A stretch of 36,232 nucleotides of DNA, from NCBI GenBank assembly GCA_011045915.1, contig DSBT01000061.1:1-36232 (forward strand), given 5' to 3'. The notes beneath the pieces were generated by a model that was not told the origin of the DNA, ran no database searches, and was given only the letters and a program-made list of their open reading frames with translations. The position numbers and the translations under genes are program-made. This document shows, one piece after another, positions 22,889 to 31,958 of the stretch; within the stretch, counting starts at the first letter, position 1, and each line of letters opens with the position of its first letter. Source of the stretch: Mesotoga infera (GTDB lineage Bacteria > Thermotogota > Thermotogae > Petrotogales > Kosmotogaceae).

Positions 22889-23955
22889 ATCGATTCCTCC
22901 CGGAGTATATTATCCAAAATAATCTCAACTGGTCTTCTTGGAGGTTTGTAACAGGTCTCTCTTTGCAACATTTCTCTTATTGCAATGCTCAAAGCTGTGG
23001 AGGTCAAATTCTCTTCCAGTATAACATAACCCAATCCAACTCTTTCCAGCGAGCGAGCGTTGTGAAATTGGTGATTTTCCGCGGCGCCGGGCCACGGTAT
23101 TATTATACCCTTTCTTCCAAAATACTGTAGCTCTGCGATAGTAGTTGCTCCTCCCCTTGACACGACGAGATCCGCACAGGCTATTGCGTCTGTAAGGTCC
23201 TCTATATAGGAAAAAGAGCGAACAAATGGGAATCGATTAAGAGAGAGGGCCCGGTTATCGTCACCAGTAGAATGGAGAAAAGCTAACCTGTCACGGCTCT
23301 TTTCAAGTTCGCTGTAAAACTTTTCTAGAGCGCTATTTATCACTTCCGATCCAAGACTTCCACCCAGAACGACAATCAAAGGACTTTCCTCTGCAAGATT
23401 AAATCTTTTCATTACTTCACTTCTCGTTGATTTCGCCTCTCTTACCGGATTACCCGATAAGATGATCCTGTCTGGCGGCAATTCGAGGCTACTACGGCTC
23501 TCTTCAAATGAGATGAACAATAGCCTTGCATACCTTGCAAGACTCTTGTTTGCTATTCCCACCACTGAGTTCTGTTCGTGAATGTATATCGGTATCCCTA
23601 ATTTATGAGCGGCTTTGACAACTGAATAGGAAACATAGCCCCCGGTCGAAAACAGGAAATCTGGTGAGAATTCGGCCAGACGCTCTCTTACAGATCTCTC
23701 GGTCTTGAAGTGAGAAAAGAGTATCCCCGCATTTGTGGGGTTGTACAGCGGCCTCTTAAGACCCGTCAGCTTCAAAGGGACTATCTTTGCTTCTGGAAAG
23801 TTTTTTCCAACGCTCCTGTCATCTATCTTTCCAGAGACAGTGAAGTACATAAGATCGATTTCCCCTAGCCTTTTTAGCTCCTGCAAGATCGAGACGGCAG
23901 GATAGTAATGACCACCGGTTCCACCACCGCAAAAGGCTACCTTAAGCTTTCTCAT
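22885..23955 (-). CDS. murG: UDP-GlcNAc--undecaprenyl-PP-MurNAc-pentapeptide GlcNAc transferase
   Basis: Makes lipid II from lipid I on the inner membrane face. 356-residue GT-B fold: GGGTGGHYYP near the N-terminus, IHEQNSVVG, VVLGGSLGSEVIN, and the donor-site RGGATTIAEL plus PWPGAAENHQFHNA. The ATG overlaps the end of ftsW by 14 bp. Confidence 0.97.
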   Translation of the reverse strand: MRKLKVAFCGGGTGGHYYPAVSILQELKRLGEIDLMYFTVSGKIDDRSVGKNFPEAKIVPLKLTGLKRPLYNPTNAGILFSHFKTERSVRERLAEFSPDFLFSTGGYVSYSVVKAAHKLGIPIYIHEQNSVVGIANKSLARYARLLFISFEESRSSLELPPDRIILSGNPVREAKSTRSEVMKRFNLAEESPLIVVLGGSLGSEVINSALEKFYSELEKSRDRLAFLHSTGDDNRALSLNRFPFVRSFSYIEDLTDAIACADLVVSRGGATTIAELQYFGRKGIIIPWPGAAENHQFHNARSLERVGLGYVILEENLTSTALSIAIREMLQRETCYKPPRRPVEIILDNILREESI

Positions 23956-25051
23956 TTTCTTTTTCCTTTTCTTCTTCCGATTCGATAAGTATGGAGAAGA
24001 CCAGGCCGTAACCGATCATCAAGGACATTATCGAAGAACCGCCGGAGCTTACAAATGGCAGGGTAACCCCGGTTGCCGGGAAAAGGCCGAGATTGACAGC
24101 TATGTTGATGGTTGCCTGTATCATTATGTAAAGAGCAAATCCGACTATATATAGTTTTCCTTCGAGAGCGGTCGAGCCCCTCAGGCCAGCGACGATGAGT
24201 TCCCTTATGAAGCCCACAAATGCGAGCATCAACACAAGCAGGCCAACCAGGCCGAGCTCCTCTCCGATGACTGCGAAAATAAAGTCGGAGTAACTAACGG
24301 GAAGGTAGTACTTGACTAGTCCCATTCCAAGCCCCGTACCTGTGAGGCCACCGGAAGAGATAGCCATGAGCGAGTATGAAACCTGTTCATGTTCCTCACC
24401 GGTGAAGGAGGACAGAAAGGAAGTTATTCTCTGAATCTGATATTCTTCTATGAATCCGCCGCTGTAGAGAACAAGAATCAGAATAACTACGAAGATCAAC
24501 GCAAGACCAATGTATTGCATCTTTATTCCGCCGATTATCATCATTACAAATGTTATCGCAACCATAATGCCAGTGGTCGAGAGGTCTGGTTCAATGAACA
24601 CGAGCATTGCGAGTGGAGCAAGAATCCCCAGCGGAATCAAGAAAGTGGTAAGAAAATTTCTCTTCTTAAGACCTCCGAAGTATTTGGCGAGTACGATCAA
24701 CAGAGAGATCTTTGCGAACTCCGAAATCTGGAGAGAAAAGCTTCCGATATCTATCCATCTGTTTGAACCGCCCCTGTCGGAAAAGAAGAGAACGGCGACA
24801 AGCAGTATTAGCGTAAGTGGATAGTAGACTGTGAAGGCTCTCTTGAAGTGCCAGGAGCCCTTCATATAAATAATTATCAGAGCTCCAGCGAGTCCTATAG
24901 CAAAGGCAATCAGCTGCCTCTCAAGAAACTCAGAAGCAGTCACTCCGGGATGCCTTGCCTCCATGCTTATTCCGGCGCTGTAAATGAATACTAGTCCAAA
25001 TATAATGAAGACACTTGAGTACAGCGCCAGCATTAGATATGTTCTCTTCAT
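23942..25051 (-). CDS. ftsW: FtsW/RodA-type peptidoglycan polymerase (SEDS family)
   Basis: 369-residue membrane protein with about ten hydrophobic segments. SEDS marks: GGSNRWIDIGSFSLQISEFAK, seen as SNRWI and QISEFAK, then IEPDLSTT (catalytic Asp region), and the C-terminal GVTLPFVSSGGSS. Placement between murD and murG favours FtsW over RodA. The ATG at 25051 follows GGAG at 5 nt and lies 2 bp after the murD stop. The frame open to 25153 is only the murD 3' end. No ftsI-like transpeptidase gene is adjacent. Confidence 0.94.
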   Translation of the reverse strand: MKRTYLMLALYSSVFIIFGLVFIYSAGISMEARHPGVTASEFLERQLIAFAIGLAGALIIIYMKGSWHFKRAFTVYYPLTLILLVAVLFFSDRGGSNRWIDIGSFSLQISEFAKISLLIVLAKYFGGLKKRNFLTTFLIPLGILAPLAMLVFIEPDLSTTGIMVAITFVMMIIGGIKMQYIGLALIFVVILILVLYSGGFIEEYQIQRITSFLSSFTGEEHEQVSYSLMAISSGGLTGTGLGMGLVKYYLPVSYSDFIFAVIGEELGLVGLLVLMLAFVGFIRELIVAGLRGSTALEGKLYIVGFALYIMIQATINIAVNLGLFPATGVTLPFVSSGGSSIMSLMIGYGLVFSILIESEEEKEKENEKA

Positions 25052-25053
25052 GA

Positions 25054-26379
25054 TCACTCCAATGCGTTTACTATCTCTCTGAAATGATTTCCTCTCTCTC
25101 CATAGTTTCTGTAAAGATCGAAGCTGGACCCTGCCGGACTCAGAACCACGCAATCGCCATCTTTTGCAAGCCGTTTGCTTATGGACACTGCATCGGCCAT
25201 GTCCCCCGCATCAGAAAAGGGGATTCCCCTCATTTGAAGTTTAGCAGATAAAGTCTTCATTGAGGTTCCCATCATGACAACGTGTTTCAGTTGACCTAAC
25301 TGTTCGATCAACTCGATGTATGTCTCATCCTTCTCCTGACCCCCGAGAATCAGAATTGTCTTCGATAGTTCGAAGTTCCTCAGAGCAGCACTGACTGCGT
25401 GGGCGTTGGTCGCCTTCGAATCGTCGTAGTACTTCACCCCTTCAAACTCTCTCACCAGCTGGAGTCTGTGGGAGAGAAAAGAGTAGCTTTTCAGCTCTTG
25501 GAAAACATCTTCAGCCGGAAGGCCGATGAGTTGTGAGATCATCAAAACTACCAGTGTATTCTCGAAGTTATGTAGACCGACGTATGGAAGATCTGCCGTC
25601 TTGAACTCTACACCGGAGATTCTCAAGTATTCCCTGTCGAAAGTATCGTCTCCCGAGTTCGACATCGAGAACAAACGAAGCTTGCAGTCGGCAAGCGACT
25701 CTTTATAACTATCTATAATTCCCTCTGGCAGAAGAGTCATTCCTTCTGTCATCTTTGCCAGCCGTAGTTTGGATTTGAAGTAGTCGTCAAGGCTCTTATG
25801 ATAGTCGAGGTGGTCTTCTCCCAGATTAATGATAACAGAGAGATGAAAACGCTTCTGCTCATTTGCAAACCACCTGAGCTGAAAGGAACTGACTTCGAGA
25901 ACGTAGTAATCGAAGTCTTCGCCCGTGACGCCGGCTAGAGGATCTCCCAGATTTCCTCCCTGAAAGACCCTTCGCTTCTTTCCGGAGATGATGTGATTCA
26001 ACATAGTTACGGTTGTCGATTTTCCGTTTGTTCCGGTCACGCCTATTACGGTTCCCCTGGGCTTAGACCACAGTCTGTCGAGAGAGACTTCAAGCTCGGT
26101 TGTGAAGTACTTGCCCGAATCGATAATTCTACTGCCCACTTCGGAAAATGGCGAAACCCCAGGAGAAACGACGAAAGAATCGCAGCCAAACAGCTTATCG
26201 GTATGTCCACTCTCTTCAAATTCTATGGCGTGCCCTTTCAAGAGTGTCTTTGCTTCTTCTGCTATAGCTCCGCTGTCGGAAACAAACAGCGATAGTGGGC
26301 CCCTTTCTTCAACTAACGTCGTCAGGAGTTTCTGATTGGATATTCCGAATCCCACAAACCCGATCTTTCCTTTTAGCAT
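25054..26379 (-). CDS. murD: UDP-N-acetylmuramoylalanine--D-glutamate ligase
   Basis: Adds D-Glu to UDP-MurNAc-L-Ala. About 441 residues: N-terminal Rossmann (KGKIGFVGFGISN), VVSPGVSP, GVTGTNGKSTT P-loop, LEVSSFQL, INLGEDHLDYH and C-terminal DDSKATNAHA and LSPAGSSFDLY. Three in-frame starts: GTG 26388, ATG 26382 and ATG 26379. The last gives the 6-nt spacing from TAGGTG seen at other genes here. It starts just after the mraY stop. Confidence 0.97.
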   Translation of the reverse strand: MLKGKIGFVGFGISNQKLLTTLVEERGPLSLFVSDSGAIAEEAKTLLKGHAIEFEESGHTDKLFGCDSFVVSPGVSPFSEVGSRIIDSGKYFTTELEVSLDRLWSKPRGTVIGVTGTNGKSTTVTMLNHIISGKKRRVFQGGNLGDPLAGVTGEDFDYYVLEVSSFQLRWFANEQKRFHLSVIINLGEDHLDYHKSLDDYFKSKLRLAKMTEGMTLLPEGIIDSYKESLADCKLRLFSMSNSGDDTFDREYLRISGVEFKTADLPYVGLHNFENTLVVLMISQLIGLPAEDVFQELKSYSFLSHRLQLVREFEGVKYYDDSKATNAHAVSAALRNFELSKTILILGGQEKDETYIELIEQLGQLKHVVMMGTSMKTLSAKLQMRGIPFSDAGDMADAVSISKRLAKDGDCVVLSPAGSSFDLYRNYGERGNHFREIVNALE

Positions 26380-26388
26380 CATACGCAC

Positions 26389-27315
26389 CTACCAGGTTAG
26401 CAGTCCAAAGACTGCTCCAATAAAAGAGATCAACGAAAATCTGAAGGCGATCTTGCTTTCTTTCCAGTTTGAAAGCTCGAAGTGATGGTGTATGGGAGAC
26501 ATTTTGAACACCCTCTTCCCAAAGGTTTTGAAGGAAAACACCTGGATGATGACGCTGAACATCTCGACAAGGAACATCATGCCGAAGAATAAGAGGTAGC
26601 CTTCCCGGCCGTCCACGGAAAACATAACAGCTATCATTCCGCCCAATCCTATCGCTCCGGTATCTCCCATAAAAACAGACGCTGGAAACCAGTTGTGCCA
26701 TAGAAAGCCTGCGAGAGCGCCGCAGATCGGTGCGATTATTCCGTTCTGCCAAACAGGAAGGAAAAGCATCGGAGCAAGCGAGAAAATGAACATCGAACCT
26801 GCCAGTCCGTCAACTCCATCCGAGAGGTTCACTGCGTTGCTCATTCCGGCGATTATTACTGCCGAGATTGGATAGTAGGCAAAACCGAAGTCGATCTTCC
26901 CGAGAAGGGGAAGCGTCATGTGAGTGTGGGGATTGGCAAATTGAATGAGAAAGACAATTATCGAGGCCGAAAGGAACTGCAGCAACAGTTTTCGTCTGCC
27001 GCTCAAACCCGATGCATTCTTCTTAACGATCTTTGAAAGGTCGTCGACAAGTCCAATAATTCCAAATAGCACGCCCGAGAGTATCACGATCAAGATTTCG
27101 ATACTGAAGGCAAAGATCAAGGCTACAGAAAGCGCGATGGGAAGGAAAATGATCCCCGCCGCCGTGGGCGTTCCGGTTTTGTAATTGTGGAGGTCGGGCC
27201 CTTCCTCTCGAATATACTGACCGATCCTATTCCTTCTCTGGTATCTCTTGAAGGGCTCGATGGCAAGTGCGCTCAACAGAAACGCCAGAAGGAAGGACAA
27301 GGCTTCTCTAGGCAT
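26389..27315 (-). CDS. mraY: Phospho-MurNAc-pentapeptide transferase
   Basis: Integral membrane enzyme that moves phospho-MurNAc-pentapeptide to undecaprenyl phosphate (lipid I). 308 residues, ~10 transmembrane helices. Signatures: VDDLSK (catalytic Asp pair), NLSDGVDGLA, FMGDTGA and SPIHHHFEL. The ATG overlaps the end of murF by 8 bp. Confidence 0.97.
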   Translation of the reverse strand: MPREALSFLLAFLLSALAIEPFKRYQRRNRIGQYIREEGPDLHNYKTGTPTAAGIIFLPIALSVALIFAFSIEILIVILSGVLFGIIGLVDDLSKIVKKNASGLSGRRKLLLQFLSASIIVFLIQFANPHTHMTLPLLGKIDFGFAYYPISAVIIAGMSNAVNLSDGVDGLAGSMFIFSLAPMLFLPVWQNGIIAPICGALAGFLWHNWFPASVFMGDTGAIGLGGMIAVMFSVDGREGYLLFFGMMFLVEMFSVIIQVFSFKTFGKRVFKMSPIHHHFELSNWKESKIAFRFSLISFIGAVFGLLTW

Positions 27316-28633
27316 TTCGAATCAGCTCCATGAAGGATTCATAAACTCTTTCAAGGGCTACCGCTCTTGATGCTTTGAAGAAGATCAGATCTCCGGGCAC
27401 GACGTTTCTGTGGAGCCAGGAAGCCACTTCCCCAATTTCACTGCTTACAAAGGAAGGCTCCACATTCTTCGAAGCCGCTTCAATTGCTTTGTCCTGATTG
27501 AAAAAAACCGTTTTGTCAAAGCTCTTCAAGAGTTTTCCCAGTTTTTCGTGAGTTCGCTTCGACTCCCTACCCTGTTCTAGTATTGATCCTGCAACGGCTA
27601 TCTTTCTTGAGTGTCTTAGTTTCTGAATCGATACTATTGCCGATTCCCAGGATTCGAGGCTGCTGTTGTAGAAATCACTTATCAGGGTTATCCCGTGGAG
27701 AGTCTCGACTGAAAATCTGTCCTTGAAAGGCAGCCTTAAGTCATTGAGAAAAATAGAGGGCTCGGGGAGGCCCGCAAAAAGTGTCACAAGATAAGCGGCC
27801 CCAAGATCCATCAGCTGTCCGTAGCTCCAGATACCCTTTAACCTTGCAAAACGATCTCCTTGACAGTCGAAGTGAAGCATCGTGTCGCACCCGTCGTATG
27901 AGAAATCAATTATGGAAAAGTCGGCGTTGTCTCTTCCAAAGAGGGCTGTCTCCACCGGTAAGCTGGCGGCAAACTCCCTAAGCCTTTCATCACATCCTCC
28001 CAGTATTGCCTTGGTGAGCCTGCTCGAATCGAATATTGAGAGCTTCTCCATCAGCAGTTCTTCGGGTTGATTGAAGTTTCCCACATGAGCAGTTCCAACG
28101 TTGAGAAGTACGCAGATATCTGGCTCCACGAGATTAACAAGACTCTCTATGTCTCCCCTAGCACTTGTCCCGAATTCGAAGACTCCGTACTGAGATGAGA
28201 TTAGCCTTCTCCTGTTTTCGAGCAGAGACAAAGGCAAGCCGATTTCTGTGTTCAAATTGCCGGCCGTTTTGAAGGTCTTTCCAAGTTTCGAAAGAAGATG
28301 CGCCGTTATCTCCTTCGTTGTGGTCTTCCCGTTAGAACCAGTGATTCCGATCCTGCTCTTCAGGTGTGATCGAGAGAGAACTTTTCTTGCCGCTTCTACT
28401 AGTAGTTCTTTAGTATCGTCAACCGTTATTACTCTGCTGTTTGCAGATGATCTGCTGGAAAAGACCAGAGAAGCTCCTGCCGATAGGGCATCGTCAACGA
28501 AGTCGTTACCATCCACACGTTCGCCCTTCAGTCCCACGAAGACATCTTCGTTCGACACTCTTCTTGAATCTATTACAATCGGTCTTTCTTCTGTGCGAAT
28601 CAGAAATTCTTCAACCGTCGATTTCGGTATCAC
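27308..28633 (-). CDS. murF: UDP-MurNAc-tripeptide--D-Ala-D-Ala ligase
   Basis: Adds D-Ala-D-Ala, completing the pentapeptide. 441 residues, Mur ligase order of domains: DSRRVSNEDVFVGLKG at the N-terminus, GITGSNGKTTTKE P-loop, GNLNTEIGLP, FEFGTSARGDI and a C-terminal DFYNSSLESWESA stretch in place of the usual DAYNANP. GTG start at 28633 overlaps the murE stop (GTGA). Confidence 0.95.
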   Translation of the reverse strand: MIPKSTVEEFLIRTEERPIVIDSRRVSNEDVFVGLKGERVDGNDFVDDALSAGASLVFSSRSSANSRVITVDDTKELLVEAARKVLSRSHLKSRIGITGSNGKTTTKEITAHLLSKLGKTFKTAGNLNTEIGLPLSLLENRRRLISSQYGVFEFGTSARGDIESLVNLVEPDICVLLNVGTAHVGNFNQPEELLMEKLSIFDSSRLTKAILGGCDERLREFAASLPVETALFGRDNADFSIIDFSYDGCDTMLHFDCQGDRFARLKGIWSYGQLMDLGAAYLVTLFAGLPEPSIFLNDLRLPFKDRFSVETLHGITLISDFYNSSLESWESAIVSIQKLRHSRKIAVAGSILEQGRESKRTHEKLGKLLKSFDKTVFFNQDKAIEAASKNVEPSFVSSEIGEVASWLHRNVVPGDLIFFKASRAVALERVYESFMELIRNA

Positions 28634-30126
28634 TTCTTGATGTGCCTCCGGAACTTGCTCTCGAGTATGTCCTTTACTACCAGTTTGTCGTTGAAGGGAA
28701 CCTTTCTGTCACGTAGAATCTGAAAGTCTTCATGGCCACGTCCGGCTATCAAGACCATATCCTGGCGGTTCGCCAGCGTAAGCGCAACGGATATTGCTTC
28801 CCGTCTGTCGGGAATGACAAGATACGGCTTGAACTTGTCTACGCCGCTTTCAAGATCCTGTAGAATCTCTACAGGGTCGTCAAGCTTTGGATCGTCGGAA
28901 GTGAGAATAACCACGTCACTGAATTTAGAAGAGACCTCAGCCATCAACGGCCGCTTTCCTTTATCGGCCGACCCACCGGCTCCAAAGACAAGAATCAACC
29001 TCCCCGGAGTCAGTCTTCTAGCAGTCTTCAGGAGTTTCTCCATAGCATCCGGTGTGTGCGCGAAGTCAATCACAACATCGAAGCCGTATTTGGTTGCTTC
29101 CTCAACAAACTCGAATCTTCCGGGCACGCCGCCGAAAGAGGAAATTGCTTTGGCTATGTGATTAAGGTCGTAATTAAGTGAATTGAGTGCGGCAATGGCG
29201 GCCGCAATATTGTAGGCATTGTGTTCTCCAATCAATCTCGAATAGATTCTGTGTGAGGAGCCGTAAGGAGTCTGTATCGTGAAATCCATTCCCGTTCGGG
29301 AAATATCCAGATTCTCGATCCTGTAATCCGACTCGTCACCAAAACCGTAAGTGGTGATTCTGTTTCTGGCGATGTGGATGTCTGCAATGTTCAACCTGTC
29401 ACCATTTGCGATGGCGATTCCATTTGCCTTCAACAAAGAGAACATCCTCATCTTAGACCTGTAGTAATCGTCAAAGGTGAGGTGAAAATCCAGGTGATCT
29501 CTTGTCACGTTGCTGATTATTCCAACATCGAAGCGCATTCCCTCTACCCTGTTCATTGAAAGTGAGTGAGAAGAGACCTCCATTATGAAATACTCGCTCT
29601 TCATCTTTGCCGAAAGCTGGAGAAGTTTCGCCAGTTCAACGGGCCCTGGAGTTGTATTTTTTGGGTTCGAATATATACTCTCACCCACAACATTTCTCAC
29701 GGTGCCTATCAGTGATGCCTTTCTTTCAAATGAAGAGAGAACATGGTAGATAAGGGTTGTGATGGTCGTCTTGCCATTTGTGCCAGTTACACCGATAGTA
29801 GTTAGTTTTCTGTAAGGATGGCTGTACTCTTCCATGGTAAGCAATGCCTCGACAAAACGGGAACTCTTCACATAAACAACAGGAACACTCACTTCCTCGT
29901 CTTCTATCGGCATTTCCGCTATCAAAGCGACTGCGCCCTTTCTCTGAAGTTCCCTCGCAATCAGATGTGAATCGAAACTCGTTCCCTTGATACATATGAA
30001 GAGGTTATTCTCTCTAAGAACTCTTGAATCACTCTCAATATGATCAAATTCCGGATCGATGTTACCGGGATTCACCACCTGAAGAACACTGTTGCCGAGG
30101 AGTTCTATGACCTGAGATAACCTCAT
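28630..30126 (-). CDS. murE: UDP-MurNAc-tripeptide synthetase
   Basis: Adds the third stem-peptide residue. 498 residues: ESDSR, GTNGKTT (115-121), TTPGP, EVSSHSL, Lys225 in YRSKMRMF (the usually carbamylated Lys), DFAHTPDAM and GAGGSADKGKRP. The specificity loop is DDPK (411-414), not the DNPR that marks meso-diaminopimelate ligases. Thermotoga maritima MurE has DDPR and adds lysine, so lysine is the likelier substrate here (inference). ATG at 30126 follows AGGGGTG. First gene of the seven-gene wall cluster, with a good promoter at 30153-30181. Confidence 0.95.
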   Translation of the reverse strand: MRLSQVIELLGNSVLQVVNPGNIDPEFDHIESDSRVLRENNLFICIKGTSFDSHLIARELQRKGAVALIAEMPIEDEEVSVPVVYVKSSRFVEALLTMEEYSHPYRKLTTIGVTGTNGKTTITTLIYHVLSSFERKASLIGTVRNVVGESIYSNPKNTTPGPVELAKLLQLSAKMKSEYFIMEVSSHSLSMNRVEGMRFDVGIISNVTRDHLDFHLTFDDYYRSKMRMFSLLKANGIAIANGDRLNIADIHIARNRITTYGFGDESDYRIENLDISRTGMDFTIQTPYGSSHRIYSRLIGEHNAYNIAAAIAALNSLNYDLNHIAKAISSFGGVPGRFEFVEEATKYGFDVVIDFAHTPDAMEKLLKTARRLTPGRLILVFGAGGSADKGKRPLMAEVSSKFSDVVILTSDDPKLDDPVEILQDLESGVDKFKPYLVIPDRREAISVALTLANRQDMVLIAGRGHEDFQILRDRKVPFNDKLVVKDILESKFRRHIKK

Positions 30127-30152
30127 TGATCACACCCCTTTCGCTCTTATTG

Positions 30153-30181
30153 ATTGTATCATCGGTCTCTGAAGTTGACAA
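30153..30181 (-). promoter_or_regulatory. Promoter of the murE-murC cluster
   Basis: On the minus strand: TTGTCA (30176-30181), 17-bp spacer, TACAAT (30153-30158). Each hexamer differs from consensus at one position. The -35 overlaps that of the divergent hrcA promoter. Confidence 0.75.
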
Positions 30182-30203
30182 CAGAGGCGGCATATGGTAA
30201 CAT
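30175..30203 (+). promoter_or_regulatory. Promoter of the hrcA operon
   Basis: TTGACA (30175-30180, perfect), 17-bp spacer, TAACAT (30198-30203). Predicted transcription start near 30210, inside the CIRCE element. It shares its -35 bases with the murE promoter. Confidence 0.75.
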
Positions 30204-30206
30204 TTA

Positions 30207-30233
30207 TTAGCAGTCTATGGGAGGGAGTGCTAA
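30207..30233 (+). promoter_or_regulatory. CIRCE element (HrcA operator)
   Basis: TTAGCAGTC, nine bases, GAGTGCTAA: the CIRCE inverted repeat with exact N9 spacing and one departure from consensus (C to G at position 7 of the left arm). The N9 contains GGGAGG, so the operator also covers the ribosome binding site. Its right arm ends on the base before the GTG start codon of hrcA. Confidence 0.93.
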
Positions 30234-31277
30234 GTGTCGAAAAAGCGAACAGGTGGCCCAGAACTGAATCCAAGGCAGATAAGGGTGTTATACTGCGTTT
30301 CTAGAGAATACATCTCTTCTGGAAAACCTGTGAGTTCTAAACAGGTTCTGGAGCACTCTAATCTCAAGTTCAGTTCTGCAACGGTAAGAAATGACATGAG
30401 AAAACTCGAGTTTCTAGGATATATATACCAACCCCATACCTCTGCGGGCCGTGTTCTGACGGACAAGGGGTTGAGGTTTTACCTTGATTCGGTAAGGACC
30501 ATCACCGAAGATCTCCAGGAGAGCAATGTTGCGATAGCTATAAGACAGACAAGCGTTGTTGGTGATGTGGAGCATCTCTTGCAGGGGATGACAAGGATAC
30601 TTGCTCGTGCCGTATCGGGATTCGTGGTGATTGAGAAACCCAAGTTTGACGGCTTGCTTGTCAACAGCGTAGCTATTTCGAAGATAACCGATGGCTACCT
30701 AAACGTGTCAATAGTCACCGATCTTGGAGTCAGTCTTAACACTACTGTTTTTGTAGGCACCAGCGATTTCGACATTTCCAGTTTTCAGAGGTATGTAAAT
30801 ATGGCCGTCGTAGGAAAGAATATCGGCGAGATAAGAAAGGGAATCAGAAATGTAGAACTGAGATACGATCAGTGGCACGACAGAAGATTCCAGGATATCA
30901 TACACTTCTTGCAGAGCATATTCGAGAAGGAAAACGAAGAGAAGTACTACAAGTACGGCCTAGAGTTTATTATTTCGAACGACCATCTCGATTCTTCAGA
31001 TATCTCTGGCCTTGTAAGATCTGTGGAAAATCCGAGGAATCTTGAGTTGTTGCTAAGCTCCTTTGGTGAATTCGATGATTACAGGGTCTTCATAGGCGAT
31101 GAAGTAGGCAGGGATGAGCTCAAGAACTTTGCGGTGTTTGCCTCCCCATACACAAGAAAAAATGAGAAGATAGGATATGTCTTCATTATTTCGCCGAAGC
31201 TGACCTACTACGAGAAGATAAACGCGTACTTGAACTTTTCAATAAACAGATTATCAGAGGTTTTTTCGAATAGATAG
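30234..31277 (+). CDS. hrcA: Heat-inducible transcription repressor HrcA
   Basis: Binds CIRCE and represses heat-shock genes; its activity depends on GroEL in studied bacteria. 347 residues. N-terminal winged helix (LNPRQIRVLYCVSREYI; FSSATVRNDMRKLEFLGYI; PHTSAGRVLTDKGLRFYLD, each family-typical), followed by the GAF-like and dimerisation domains. GTG start at 30234 directly after CIRCE. First gene of hrcA-grpE-dnaJ, so it represses itself. Confidence 0.97.
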   Translation: MSKKRTGGPELNPRQIRVLYCVSREYISSGKPVSSKQVLEHSNLKFSSATVRNDMRKLEFLGYIYQPHTSAGRVLTDKGLRFYLDSVRTITEDLQESNVAIAIRQTSVVGDVEHLLQGMTRILARAVSGFVVIEKPKFDGLLVNSVAISKITDGYLNVSIVTDLGVSLNTTVFVGTSDFDISSFQRYVNMAVVGKNIGEIRKGIRNVELRYDQWHDRRFQDIIHFLQSIFEKENEEKYYKYGLEFIISNDHLDSSDISGLVRSVENPRNLELLLSSFGEFDDYRVFIGDEVGRDELKNFAVFASPYTRKNEKIGYVFIISPKLTYYEKINAYLNFSINRLSEVFSNR

Positions 31278-31289
31278 GAGGAAGGCAAT

Positions 31290-31937
31290 ATGAGGCAAGC
31301 CAAAAATGAAAAGAATCTAGAAGAAATCAAAAAAGAAGTAGATGAGAGAGAAAGACTCGGAGAGAACGAGATTCAGGGATCCGAAATGCGCGAAGAGTCA
31401 GAAATAGAAGAAATCAAGGAAGGCCAAGAAAGAAACGGACATGCAAGTGGCGCTGAAGAAGAGTCTGAGATAGACGAGACGGAAATGTTGAAGAATGAGA
31501 TAAGAGCGCTTAAGGAAGAAAATGCAAGACTTAGAGCGGAGTTCATCAACTACAGAAATGCCCTTATTCGCGAATCGGAAGAGAACTCAAAGAGACACAA
31601 AGAGAAGACGATTCTCAAACTAATAGATGTGTACGATAATCTTGGACGTGCTCTGGAAAACGCTGAAGATTCAAGCGAGGGTCTCGTCTCGGGTATTAGA
31701 TTGATTCACAAATCTATCGAGCGGCTCATGCTTGACGAAGGGCTCTCACTTATACTTCCCGAGATCGGCAAACCCTTTGATCCCTTTTCCCATGAGGTTG
31801 AGGAGACCGTTTCTTCAAACGATGTTTCGGACATGGCCGTTTTTGGTGTCGTGGAAAGCGGATACAAAATGAATGGCAAGGTTCTCAAACCTGCTAGAGT
31901 CGTTGTTGCCGTAAACAACTCTTCTGAGTTCGAGTGA
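31290..31937 (+). CDS. grpE: GrpE nucleotide exchange factor
   Basis: Releases ADP from DnaK. 215 residues. A long acidic, Glu-rich N-terminus (~1-70) is probably disordered. A coiled coil (EIRALKEENARLRAEFINYRN region, ~68-95) follows, then the C-terminal beta domain with FDPFSHEVEE, VFGVVESGYKMNGKVLKPARV-type ending (recognised at GYKMNGKVLKPA). ATG behind AGGAGG, 12 bp after hrcA. Confidence 0.96.
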   Translation: MRQAKNEKNLEEIKKEVDERERLGENEIQGSEMREESEIEEIKEGQERNGHASGAEEESEIDETEMLKNEIRALKEENARLRAEFINYRNALIRESEENSKRHKEKTILKLIDVYDNLGRALENAEDSSEGLVSGIRLIHKSIERLMLDEGLSLILPEIGKPFDPFSHEVEETVSSNDVSDMAVFGVVESGYKMNGKVLKPARVVVAVNNSSEFE

Positions 31938-31958
31938 GAGCCTTCGGTGGTGATATAG

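Noticed and set aside
25052-25153. 34-residue N-terminal extension of FtsW
   Set aside because: It lies in the murD 3' end, is highly charged, has no SD, and the ATG at 25051 does have one.
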